In this document: positions 1-6,250 of the stretch, piece by piece
How the letters are laid out: each line of letters begins with the position of its first letter
Numbering within the stretch: position 1 is the first letter of the stretch
Source of the DNA: Puniceicoccaceae bacterium
GTDB taxonomy: Bacteria; Verrucomicrobiota; Verrucomicrobiia; Opitutales; Coraliomargaritaceae
Assembly: GCA_003566795.1 (NCBI GenBank)
Contig: PXBU01000030.1
Span: 1-9,818, forward strand
Direction: 5' to 3'
DNA: 9,818 bases
Translations under genes and position numbers: made by a program
Notes under the pieces: generated by a model
Told to the model about the DNA's origin: nothing
Databases searched by the model: none
The model's input: the letters and a program-made list of their open reading frames with translations, nothing else

Positions 1-34
1 CATTGAAAGTTAGAGAATCATTTTAAAAATCGGA

Positions 35-78
35 TGCCGGGTTGCTCCGGCAAAACGCTTCCGGACTTTGAACCGGAA
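35..78. repeat. Two adjacent CCGG hairpins upstream of recA
   Basis: Two short perfect inverted repeats follow one another: TGCCGG at 35-40 with CCGGCA at 47-52 (loop of 6), and TTCCGG at 59-64 with CCGGAA at 73-78 (loop of 8). Read on the minus strand, the first stem is followed after a few bases by ATTTTTAAAA, so it could be the terminator of a leftward or convergent gene lying beyond the left edge. That role is inferred. Nothing else convincing is seen in bases 1-260. Confidence 0.35.
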
Positions 79-260
79 TCGGGGAATGCGCAAAATCTGA
101 TTCGTTACGGGTTAAAATCAAGTCCGCCTGACATTCAATCGCGCATGCTACGATCATGGCATCTTATTTAGTGAACAAATTAGCAATTATTCTTGCCAAA
201 CCAACTTTGCCCGACAATCTGAGTTTGCAAATCCAGATTTATAATCAAAAACATTCAACT

Positions 261-1334
261 ATGGCTACCAAAACCGCTATCACAAAACCTGAACGCACCA
301 CCGAAGGCGACCGCAAAAATCTCGACCTCGCCATCTCTGGCATCAACAAACAATTCGGCCCCGGTGCCCTCATGCGGCTGGGCGAAGCCACCAAAATGGA
401 AGTCGATGTCATCTCGACCGGCTCGATCGCCATCGACCTCGCGCTCGGCATTGGCGGACTGCCGCGCGGTCGCGTCTGCGAGATCTACGGCCCGGAGAGT
501 TCGGGCAAGACCACCTTTTGTCTCAGCGCCATCGCCCAAGCGCAAAAGGAAGGCGGCAACGCCGTCTTCATCGACGTGGAGCACTCGCTGGACCCCCGCT
601 ACGCCAAGGTGGTGGGCGTGGACTTGGATAATCTGATGGTTTCACAACCGGAGAGCGGCGAAGATGCACTCAACATTACCGAGACTTTGATCCGTTCCGG
701 CGCGGTCGACATCATCGTCCTCGACTCGGTGGCCGCCCTCGTGTCTAAGAATGAGCTGGACGGCCAGATGGGCGACACCACCGTGGGCCTGCAGGCCCGC
801 ATGATGAGTCAAGCCATGCGCCGCCTCACCGGTGCCATCAGCAAGACCCAGTGCGTCGTCCTGTTCACCAATCAGATCCGTGAAAAGATCGGTGTCATGT
901 TCGGCAGCCCGGAGACACAGCCCGGCGGCCGTGCCCTCAAATTCTTCTCCTCCATCCGGATGGACATCCGCCGCATCGGCCAAATCAAAGAGACCTCCGG
1001 CAAGGTGGTGGGCAACCGCACCCGCCTGAAAGTGGTGAAGAACAAAGTCGCACCACCCTTCACCGAGTGCGAATTCGACATCATGTATGACGAAGGCATC
1101 TCCAAGTCCGGCTCACTGGTCGACCTCGGCGTGGAGCACAAACTCCTCGAAAAGAAAGGCTCGTGGATTTCATACAAAGGGGAAATGATCGGCCAGGGGC
1201 GCGAAGCCGCCAAGCAGCACATTGCCGACCATCCTGATTTTGCCAAAGAGCTGACCCAGCTGATCAAAGAAAAAGTCCACCCGAAAGCCGGGGAATCGCT
1301 CACCGGCAAGAGCGAGGAGAGCGATAGCGAATAA
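261..1334 (+). CDS. recA: Recombinase RecA
   Basis: RecA is the ATP-dependent strand-exchange protein of homologous recombination and the co-protease that triggers LexA cleavage. The product is 357 residues, normal for the family. Visible motifs are the Walker A loop GPESSGKTT (residues 77-85), the catalytic glutamate E107 in FIDVEHSLDP (usual form FIDAEHALDP), Walker B VDIIVLDS (149-156), loop L1 near GDTTVGLQAR (171-180), and loop L2 NQIREKIGVMFGSPETQPGG (204-223), followed by the C-terminal domain and an acidic tail SEESDSE. The reading frame is open upstream to an ATG at 156, but the extra 35 residues do not resemble RecA, so the ATG at 261 was chosen. No Shine-Dalgarno sequence precedes either start. 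TATAAT at 240-245 could be a -10 box with a very short leader, but no good -35 was found. No recognisable LexA operator was found. Confidence 0.97.
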   Translation: MATKTAITKPERTTEGDRKNLDLAISGINKQFGPGALMRLGEATKMEVDVISTGSIAIDLALGIGGLPRGRVCEIYGPESSGKTTFCLSAIAQAQKEGGNAVFIDVEHSLDPRYAKVVGVDLDNLMVSQPESGEDALNITETLIRSGAVDIIVLDSVAALVSKNELDGQMGDTTVGLQARMMSQAMRRLTGAISKTQCVVLFTNQIREKIGVMFGSPETQPGGRALKFFSSIRMDIRRIGQIKETSGKVVGNRTRLKVVKNKVAPPFTECEFDIMYDEGISKSGSLVDLGVEHKLLEKKGSWISYKGEMIGQGREAAKQHIADHPDFAKELTQLIKEKVHPKAGESLTGKSEESDSE

Positions 1335-1375
1335 GCCTGCACGCTTTCATCGCTATCGCCTAATGCGTGAAGGCT
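1321..1375 (+). repeat. Two interleaved inverted repeats across the recA stop codon
   Basis: Arm A GCGATAGCG (1321-1329) is perfectly complementary to A' CGCTATCGC (1351-1359). Arm B AGCCTGCACGC (1334-1344) matches B' GCGTGAAGGCT (1365-1375) at 10 of 11 positions. The order is A-B-A'-B', so the two stems cross: they could form an H-type pseudoknot or two mutually exclusive hairpins. The recA stop codon TAA (1332-1334) lies between A and B. No T-run follows, so this is not a standard intrinsic terminator. The pairing is seen directly; a role in transcript 3'-end formation or stability is inferred. Confidence 0.6.
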
Positions 1376-1382
1376 CCCCGTA

Positions 1383-1405
1383 GTCGGGCTGATTCATCGC
1401 CCGAC
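1383..1405 (+). repeat. Hairpin in the recA 3' region
   Basis: GTCGGGC (1383-1389) and GCCCGAC (1399-1405) form a perfect 7-bp stem around a 9-nt loop, just downstream of the crossed repeats at the recA stop codon. It is not followed by a T-run (the next bases are GC-rich, then GGAAAG). It could act in Rho-dependent termination or transcript stabilisation; neither is shown by the sequence. Confidence 0.4.
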
Positions 1406-1479
1406 CGCGCGGAAAGAGCTGCATCGAACGGTTTTCTGAGTCGGAGCGTTCTTACCTGTGGCGATATTTTCCTTCAAAT

Positions 1480-1589
1480 CGATTGCCGCAAGGCTTGCAG
1501 TCAGGGGATCAATCACCCTGACGACGGTCCCGGGCACCACAAAAAGACGCACGGTAAAAAGTTTGCGCTCCGGACCTGAGCGGCAATCG
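1480..1589 (+). promoter_or_regulatory. Candidate structured RNA leader of the M50 protease gene
   Basis: CGATTGCCGC (1480-1489) is perfectly complementary to GCGGCAATCG (1580-1589) and would close a domain of about 110 nt ending 8 nt before the protease start codon. Inside are GTCAGGG/CCCTGAC (1500-1506 with 1516-1522), a possible short GGTCC/GGACC stem (1526-1530 with 1572-1576), and the small overlapping palindrome GCAAG-G-CTTGC (1488-1498), which competes with the closing stem. No known riboswitch consensus was recognised. A 10-bp inverted repeat at this spacing could occur by chance about once in such a window, so this is only a candidate. Confidence 0.3.
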
Positions 1590-1597
1590 TCCTGTCC

Positions 1598-2263
1598 ATG
1601 CTTCGTTTTTCTCTTTTTGGCATTCCCGTCACCGTCCAACCCTGGTTCTGGCTCACCATGGCCCTGATCGGTGGCGGCCTGCGCGCCTCCAACTCGACGG
1701 AGATCATGCTGGTGGCGATCTTTGCCGTCGCTGGCTTTATCTCGATTCTGATCCACGAGCTGGGCCACGCCCTGATGATTCGGAAATACGGCCTGCCCAC
1801 CTCCATCACGCTGATTGCCTTCGGCGGCTACGCCTCCTACCCGGCCGGCAAGCTCGATCGCAAGCAATCCTTTCTGGTCACGATAGCCGGGCCCGGGGTG
1901 CAATTGGCCTTAGGTATTCTGCTGATCATGCTCTCGGGCGTCATCCAGATCCCCGAGGGCTCGCTCTTTGGCCCGTTTTTGTACTACCTGATCGTGGTCA
2001 GCATCATCTGGGCGGTTTTAAACTGCCTGCCCATCCATCCACTCGACGGCGGGCAAATGCTCGCGGCAATCCTCGGGCCACAAAAACAGCGCTACGTGCA
2101 TCTGGTGGGTGCCATCGTTGCGGTCGTAGCCGGTCTGGCCGGCTACCTCTATCTCCAGACGATTCTGCTCCCCATCTTCATGGCCTTCTTCGCCTGGCAC
2201 AATTGGCAGTCTTTCCAAACCGGCAGTGGAATTTCCTTCCCGGGGACGCCTCCGCGACGATAA
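1598..2263 (+). CDS. M50 family (site-2-protease type) membrane metalloprotease
   Basis: This is an intramembrane or membrane-embedded zinc metalloprotease of the S2P/M50 superfamily, compact form, 221 residues. The zinc-binding HExxH motif is HELGH (residues 53-57, inside a hydrophobic segment), and the second conserved motif is NCLPIHPLDGGQ (142-153), whose aspartate D150 is the expected third zinc ligand. There are several membrane segments (about 34-60, 93-116, 127-145, 166-200). No PDZ or CBS domain is present, so it resembles the small SpoIVFB/Rv2625-like or uncharacterised 'site-2 protease family' group rather than RseP. The substrate cannot be told. The start at 1598 gives a proper N-terminal hydrophobic stretch; no Shine-Dalgarno is visible. 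It lies 263 bp downstream of recA on the same strand and is probably transcribed separately. Confidence 0.88.
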   Translation: MLRFSLFGIPVTVQPWFWLTMALIGGGLRASNSTEIMLVAIFAVAGFISILIHELGHALMIRKYGLPTSITLIAFGGYASYPAGKLDRKQSFLVTIAGPGVQLALGILLIMLSGVIQIPEGSLFGPFLYYLIVVSIIWAVLNCLPIHPLDGGQMLAAILGPQKQRYVHLVGAIVAVVAGLAGYLYLQTILLPIFMAFFAWHNWQSFQTGSGISFPGTPPRR

Positions 2264-2286
2264 GGGAACGTGGAACATTTTAATCC

Positions 2287-2323
2287 AAATCGAAATCGGG
2301 ATCGCTATCGACGCAGCAAATCG
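2287..2323. repeat. Degenerate NNATCG hexanucleotide tandem repeat
   Basis: Four consecutive hexamers AAATCG, AAATCG, GGATCG and CTATCG run from 2287 to 2310, and another AAATCG follows at 2318-2323. They lie in the convergent spacer between the M50 protease and obg. CGCTATCG within it also occurs in the inverted repeat at the recA stop codon (1351-1358). No coding potential is seen here. Confidence 0.45.
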
Positions 2324-2377
2324 AAAGGAATGATCAAATTATTAATCCATACGACAAATTTTTAATGGCACACAATG

Positions 2378-2404
2378 AACTCTGCGCCCCCCGCAACTCT
2401 GCGC
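2378..2404. repeat. Direct repeat AACTCTGCGC x2
   Basis: AACTCTGCGC occurs at 2378-2387 and again at 2395-2404, separated by 7 bp of C-rich sequence. It lies in the non-coding convergent spacer (2264-2485). It resembles the CTCTGCG-type dispersed intergenic repeats I recall from environmental bacterial genomes, but that link is from memory and untested. Confidence 0.4.
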
Positions 2405-2475
2405 GAGTGAAAACAGCCGCAGTAGAGGAACCACCTCTTTAAGGTTAGGAATAGGGCCTTCGCTCGAGGGTCCCG

Positions 2476-2493
2476 TTTCCTGCACTCAGGAAA
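2476..2493 (-). repeat. Hairpin overlapping the obg stop codon
   Basis: TTTCCTG (2476-2482) and CAGGAAA (2487-2493) form a perfect 7-bp stem with a 4-nt loop. On the minus strand the obg stop codon (2488-2486) falls at the base of the loop. No T-run follows in the direction of obg transcription. A weaker AGAGG/CCTCT stem lies further downstream at 2424-2438. One of these may mark the obg transcript end. Confidence 0.4.
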
Positions 2494-3505
2494 ATTCCTC
2501 CTGTTCCGCCTGCCGGACCTGCAGCACCTCCTGCAGCAGGGCCTGCTTTAATGTGTCAAAACCCTCGTCGGAGACGCAGGAAATCGGGTAGATCGTCCCT
2601 TTGACCTTTTGCTGCAGCGCCTGCAGATTTTCGGCGGCATCGGGCTCGTCCATTTTATTGGCACATACCAGCACCGGCTTACGGACCAGCCCGGGCATGT
2701 AGAGCTTGAGCTCGTTTTGCAGCACCCGATAGTCGGCGATGGGCTCACGCCCGTCGGTGCCTTGCATGTCGAGCATGATCAGCAGCACCTTGCAGCGCTC
2801 AACATGCTTGAGAAAGCGGTGGCCAAGGCCCTTGTTCTCGCTGGCACCCTCAATCAGCCCAGGGATGTCCGCCAACGTGATCCGCTCGTATTGATCGGGA
2901 AATTCCAACACCCCGACCGCAGGAAACATGGTAGTGAAAGGATAGGCACCCGTCTTGGGATGCGCGTTGGTCAACATATTCAGCAAGGTGGACTTACCCG
3001 CATTAGGAAAGCCGATCAGGCCGACATCCGCGATGGTCTTGACGATCAGCCGGTAGTCGCCCTCCCCGCCCGGCTTGCCCAGGGTAAACTGGCGGGGTGC
3101 TTGATTGGTGGAGGACTTGAACTGGGCATTGCCCTTGCCCCCGTCGCCGCCTTCGAGTAGCAATACTTGTTCGCCGTGCTCGGTGACCTCGGCCACCGGT
3201 TCGCCGGTCTCGCGGTCCACCACGATGGTGCCGAGCGGCAGCCGCAGCGTTAGGTGCTCGCCTTTGGCCCCGTGCTGATCGCTGCCGCGCCCTGGCTCGC
3301 CGTTTTTGGCGCGCCAGCCGGGCTTAAAGTGGTAGTCGGTGAGATCGGCCACATTGCTGTCGCCCACGATGTAGACGTTGCCGCCACGACCGCCATCGCC
3401 GCCATCCGGGCCGCCCTTGGGCTCATACTTGGCACGGCGGAAGCTGAAACAGCCATCACCACCTTTGCCCGCCTTGAGCGAAACATTTACTTCATCGTAA
3501 AACAT
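2486..3505 (-). CDS. obg: GTPase Obg/CgtA
   Basis: Obg is an essential ribosome-associated GTPase linked to 50S assembly and stress signalling. The product is 339 residues: an N-terminal glycine-rich Obg fold (1-158, with repeated GG motifs such as GGPDGGDGGRGG at 31-42) and a G domain with G1 GFPNAGKST (165-173), G2 PFTT (189-192), G3 DIPG (213-216), G4 NKMD (283-286) and G5 SC (309-310). It ends soon after the G domain, so the extra C-terminal OCT domain of some Obg proteins is absent, as in many bacteria. The ATG at 3505 has GGAG 8 nt upstream. It lies 88 bp downstream of the DsbD-like gene on the same strand and may have its own promoter in that gap. Confidence 0.96.
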   Translation of the reverse strand: MFYDEVNVSLKAGKGGDGCFSFRRAKYEPKGGPDGGDGGRGGNVYIVGDSNVADLTDYHFKPGWRAKNGEPGRGSDQHGAKGEHLTLRLPLGTIVVDRETGEPVAEVTEHGEQVLLLEGGDGGKGNAQFKSSTNQAPRQFTLGKPGGEGDYRLIVKTIADVGLIGFPNAGKSTLLNMLTNAHPKTGAYPFTTMFPAVGVLEFPDQYERITLADIPGLIEGASENKGLGHRFLKHVERCKVLLIMLDMQGTDGREPIADYRVLQNELKLYMPGLVRKPVLVCANKMDEPDAAENLQALQQKVKGTIYPISCVSDEGFDTLKQALLQEVLQVRQAEQEEFS

Positions 3506-3538
3506 GCCCTGTTCTCCACTCCACGATGAGACATGGCA

Positions 3539-3566
3539 AATCTAATTCTGGCCTGGTTTTTCTCAA
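3539..3566 (-). promoter_or_regulatory. Possible sigma-70 type promoter for obg
   Basis: On the minus strand TTGAGA (3566-3561) matches the -35 consensus at 5 of 6 positions and TAGATT (3544-3539) matches the -10 at 4 of 6, with a 16-bp spacer. Transcription would start near 3532, giving a leader of about 27 nt that contains the obg GGAG ribosome-binding site. The match was made by eye only. Confidence 0.35.
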
Positions 3567-3593
3567 ATAAGTTTTTTTATACTCCACTAGCCA

Positions 3594-5729
3594 TCAAAGC
3601 CGCTCCACCGCCTCGCGGACGATGCCATTGGTCAGGTTCTGCGGCAGCACCGAGACGTCGCCATCCGGGCCGTAAAGCAAATACAGTGGCACGCCGGACC
3701 GTCCGAATTCCTCCAGCTTGGCGGTGATGTCCGGGTCGCGGCGGGTCCAGTCGGCCTCCAAGCTGACCACCCCGTGTTCCTCGAAAAGTTGGCGGGTCGC
3801 TTCCGTGCGCAACGCCGTGCGTTTGTTGGCCTGACAGATCAGGCACCAGGTCGCGGTAAAATCAACGAAGACCGGATGCCCCTCGGCGATGGCCTGGTCC
3901 ACGGCCTCCTGATTCCAGCGGGCCCAAGCCGCGCCCTCCGCCACCTCGGAAGTGGGTTCAGCAATAGCGGCGTCATAGGCCGCGCCCACCGCGCGCAGGC
4001 CCCACACCAGCGAAAATACCAGTAGCAGAGCCACCACCAACTTGGCATTGCGCCGCGTCTTGGCCCCCTTGGAGGGTGCCCCCCAACGCCCATAAACCCA
4101 AGCCGCAACCGCAGCGATCAACAAGACCACCAGCATCGCCGTGATCGAGGTCGGACCGGCGAGCTCCCCGAGCAGATATAGCAGAAAGACCAATGCCGCC
4201 ATCAATAGAAAGCCCATCGCGTGTTTGAATGTCTCCATCCATGGACCGGGTTTGGGCAGATAGGCCACCAACTTCGGAAAAATTGCGAGCAACAGAAAGG
4301 GCGAAGCCATGCCAAAACCGAGCATCGCAAAAATGCCGAGTCCGGTAAGCGCATCTACCTGCAGCGCAATCCCACTCACTCCGCCCACAAAGGGCCCCAC
4401 ACAGGGCGCACCCACCACGGCCGCCAGCACACCCACGCCGAAGGAACCGAAGAAATCCTTGCGTCCAGCCACCTTGGCATCCGCACCGACCAGGCCGGTG
4501 CCGACCTCATAGACGCCCAACAGATTCAGCCCGAACAGGAAGAATACCAGCCCGAGTACCACGACGAAACCGGGATTTTGCAATTGGAAGCCCCACCCGA
4601 TACTTTCCCCCAGTGCGCGCAGGCTGAAGAGCACCGCCGCCAGCAGCACGAAACTGGCGACAACACCCAAGGTGTAGGCCAGCCCCTGCACCAAGGCATG
4701 CCCGCGTCCGCGTCCACTGTGGTTGAGTAGGGAAAATACTTTGATCGACAGCACCGGCAGCACACAGGGCATCACGTTAAGAATGAGTCCCCCCACAAAA
4801 GCCAGGACCAGCCAGCCCACCAGCCCGAGATCCAACAGCCGCTGCTCCAGGCCGGGCGAGTCGAGTGCCGCTTCATCCGCTGCCGCTTCAGAGGCGTCCA
4901 CAGTAGCAGAGCCTTCCTCTGCGAGTGGGATCGAAATACGCCAGCTATGCTCCGGTGATTGCAGCACACCCGTGATCTCCATCAGGTCAGCCCCCGCGAA
5001 ACCATGATCCAACGAGAGCGCGAAGGTGGCCGAGCGACCGTCTTGGGAAACCTTGAATTCTTGCTCCGCATTCGGGTCGACCAGATCCAGCTCGTCGGCA
5101 TAAAAATAAAGCGCCTCCGGTAGCTCCGCACCCTCGATCTTGATCGTCAACGTCTCCTCGTCCAAATCCACCGGGTAGATTTCGAAGGGATGCTCTGACA
5201 GCGGCTGTGCCGCGCGGGCGCGCTCGAAGATGTCCGCATTAGCCTTCTCTCCCGGCTCAGAAGCCACCGCGAGTCGCAACGCCAAGCTGGCATCTCCGGG
5301 CAGACAAATATCCTTGCAAATCAGGTAGTCGACTTCGAGCCCGATTACCATCTCGCTGCCTGGCTCCCAATCCGCCGGTGCCTGCACCGGAAAAATAAAG
5401 GTCGCCACATCGCCATAACCATAACTCATCAAACCTTCCAGCGGATAGCGGTGCGGTGCGGGCCACTCAATCTCGCCCAGCTCCAAGCCGTCCGGCAACT
5501 GCCATTCAAACTCCGGCGGCAAACCACTGGCACCGGGATTTTTTGCGTAGATGTGCCATTCCGGCTCCATCTTAAACTTCACCGCCAGGTTAAATGACTG
5601 TCCAGGCGCGACTTCAGCGGTATCCGCAATCAGTTCGAGCTCGGCATAGCTTTCACCCGTCATGAACGCATTCAGTGGAAGACCGCCCAACAGAAAGAGG
5701 CAGGAGAGAAGAAATTGTCGCATTCGCAT
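3594..5729 (-). CDS. DsbD/ScsB-like thiol:disulfide interchange protein
   Basis: This membrane protein passes electrons from cytoplasmic thioredoxin to periplasmic thiol proteins. From the ATG at 5729 it has 711 residues: signal peptide (1-21, MRMRQFLLSCLFLLGG), a periplasmic N-terminal domain with VDYLICKDICLPG (C138, C142), a central CcdA-like domain of about eight membrane segments (302-582) with the paired cysteines C322 (NVMPCVLP) and C443 (GAPCVGPF), and a C-terminal thioredoxin domain with WCLIC (C629, C632) and a cis-proline P681 (GVPLYLL). All three cysteine pairs needed for the relay are therefore present. The N-terminal domain, with WHIYAKNPG and VDYLICKDICLP, looks like the ScsB/DsbD-family form rather than E. 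coli DsbD. The frame is open 84 codons further to 5981, but the signal peptide supports the internal start; 5723 and 5744 are alternative ATGs. No strong ribosome-binding site is seen. Confidence 0.92.
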   Translation of the reverse strand: MRMRQFLLSCLFLLGGLPLNAFMTGESYAELELIADTAEVAPGQSFNLAVKFKMEPEWHIYAKNPGASGLPPEFEWQLPDGLELGEIEWPAPHRYPLEGLMSYGYGDVATFIFPVQAPADWEPGSEMVIGLEVDYLICKDICLPGDASLALRLAVASEPGEKANADIFERARAAQPLSEHPFEIYPVDLDEETLTIKIEGAELPEALYFYADELDLVDPNAEQEFKVSQDGRSATFALSLDHGFAGADLMEITGVLQSPEHSWRISIPLAEEGSATVDASEAAADEAALDSPGLEQRLLDLGLVGWLVLAFVGGLILNVMPCVLPVLSIKVFSLLNHSGRGRGHALVQGLAYTLGVVASFVLLAAVLFSLRALGESIGWGFQLQNPGFVVVLGLVFFLFGLNLLGVYEVGTGLVGADAKVAGRKDFFGSFGVGVLAAVVGAPCVGPFVGGVSGIALQVDALTGLGIFAMLGFGMASPFLLLAIFPKLVAYLPKPGPWMETFKHAMGFLLMAALVFLLYLLGELAGPTSITAMLVVLLIAAVAAWVYGRWGAPSKGAKTRRNAKLVVALLLVFSLVWGLRAVGAAYDAAIAEPTSEVAEGAAWARWNQEAVDQAIAEGHPVFVDFTATWCLICQANKRTALRTEATRQLFEEHGVVSLEADWTRRDPDITAKLEEFGRSGVPLYLLYGPDGDVSVLPQNLTNGIVREAVERL

Positions 5730-5941
5730 GCCATCAAGATGCATGGCTCGGCAGATTATTCCAGCCTCATCAAATCGTTTCCAGTAGAGGATCCAATAAA
5801 TTCCCTTCAATCTTTGTAGCGGAATGGGGAACCCATTTCGGTCCGAGATCTCCGCCGAGCAGCTTGTAGCTTCTGGATGCTGACGAGGTGGAGCAGCAGG
5901 TGCTACTTGCATTGTGTGCCCAGTTAGAAGGGAAAATGTTT

Positions 5942-6002
5942 TGTGTGATGCTTTCGCAACGGCGAGAGCCAAGGTCAGCAAAATGATCTAACGCATCACA
6001 CA
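5942..6002. repeat. Long-spaced 10-bp inverted repeat TGTGTGATGC
   Basis: TGTGTGATGC (5942-5951) and its exact reverse complement GCATCACACA (5993-6002) flank 41 bp. It lies upstream of the DsbD-like gene. A repeat of this size and spacing is expected roughly 0.5 times by chance in a window this long, so significance is modest. Confidence 0.3.
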
Positions 6003-6068
6003 GCCCGAAAATTTACCGACCTTATCCTCATCTCAATACAAACATCTCGCAGGACAGCTGTGTATAAA

Positions 6069-6091
6069 TATATTTTGCCAGGCAAAATATA
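6069..6091. repeat. Perfect 11+1+11 palindrome in the divergent spacer
   Basis: The left arm TATATTTTGCC (6069-6079) is the exact reverse complement of the right arm GGCAAAATATA (6081-6091), around a single central A. Eleven-bp arms with a 1-nt centre are very unlikely by chance in about 10 kb. GCCAGGCAAAATATA (6077-6091) matches the sequence upstream of the transposase (9552-9566) at 14 of 15 positions. It may be a dimeric regulator operator or a mobile-element end; the sequence does not decide. Confidence 0.6.
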
Positions 6092-6099
6092 AAAAATCG

Positions 6100-6243
6100 G
6101 TGGCAGCTTGCGGGGAGGCGACGGCCCACCGGCTGGCGGCGCGCGGCTACACGATTATTGCACTAGCGGAGGTGGTCGATTGCCCCGAAATGCCCCGAAA
6201 TGCCTGTGCACGTTTGATTTCTCGCCCCAACACAGGAAGCTAA
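6100..6243 (+). pseudogene. Possible short-chain dehydrogenase (Rossmann) remnant
   Basis: A 47-codon frame beginning GTG at 6100 and ending TAA at 6241-6243 reads GEATAHRLAARGYTIIAL (residues 5-22). This resembles the start of short-chain dehydrogenases just after the TGxxxGIG loop (G-EATA-x-x-LA-x-x-G-Y). The glycine-rich loop before it and the rest of the domain after it are missing, and a 10-bp tandem duplication interrupts the frame at 6181. The fragment starts 9 bp after the palindrome at 6069-6091. The similarity is short and judged by eye; it could be chance. Confidence 0.2.
6181..6204. repeat. 10-bp tandem duplication TGCCCCGAAA
   Basis: TGCCCCGAAA at 6181-6190 is repeated exactly at 6191-6200 and followed by TGCC, giving 2.4 copies. 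A 10-bp duplication would shift any reading frame through it, consistent with non-coding or decayed sequence. Confidence 0.6.
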
Positions 6244-6250
6244 TGACGAC

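Larger units (their letters stand above)
5730..6250. other. Divergent gene-free spacer, 521 bp
   Basis: This lies between the 5' ends of the minus-strand DsbD-like gene and the plus-strand glycosyltransferase gene. No intact gene is supported. It holds a 10-bp inverted repeat (5942-6002), a 23-bp palindrome (6069-6091), a possible gene remnant (6100-6243) and a 10-bp tandem duplication (6181-6204). Base composition changes sharply, from AT-rich (6060-6097) to GC-rich (6100-6160), which suggests a junction. No clear promoter could be assigned to either flanking gene. Confidence 0.6.

Noticed and set aside
156..260. 35-residue N-terminal extension of recA from the ATG at 156
   Set aside because: The residues do not resemble any RecA N-terminus, the region is AT-rich like a leader, and the ATG at 261 gives the normal family length.
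1..260. LexA operator upstream of recA
   Set aside because: No CTGT-N8-ACAG, GAAC-N4-GTTC or TGTTC-N4-GAACA match was found; GAACA at 171-175 has no partner half-site.
1394..1903. Minus-strand open frame opposite the M50 protease start, including a protein-like stretch at 1394-1560
   Set aside because: The part over the protease is its shadow, and the only ATG is inside that gene; the protein-like tail has no start codon with a ribosome-binding site and matches no family I recognise.
6100..6160. YraN (UPF0102) nuclease-like N-terminus
   Set aside because: GE...L...GY-x-I is similar at first sight, but the spacing is one residue off and the following NxR...GEIDLI motif is missing; a dehydrogenase remnant fits better.
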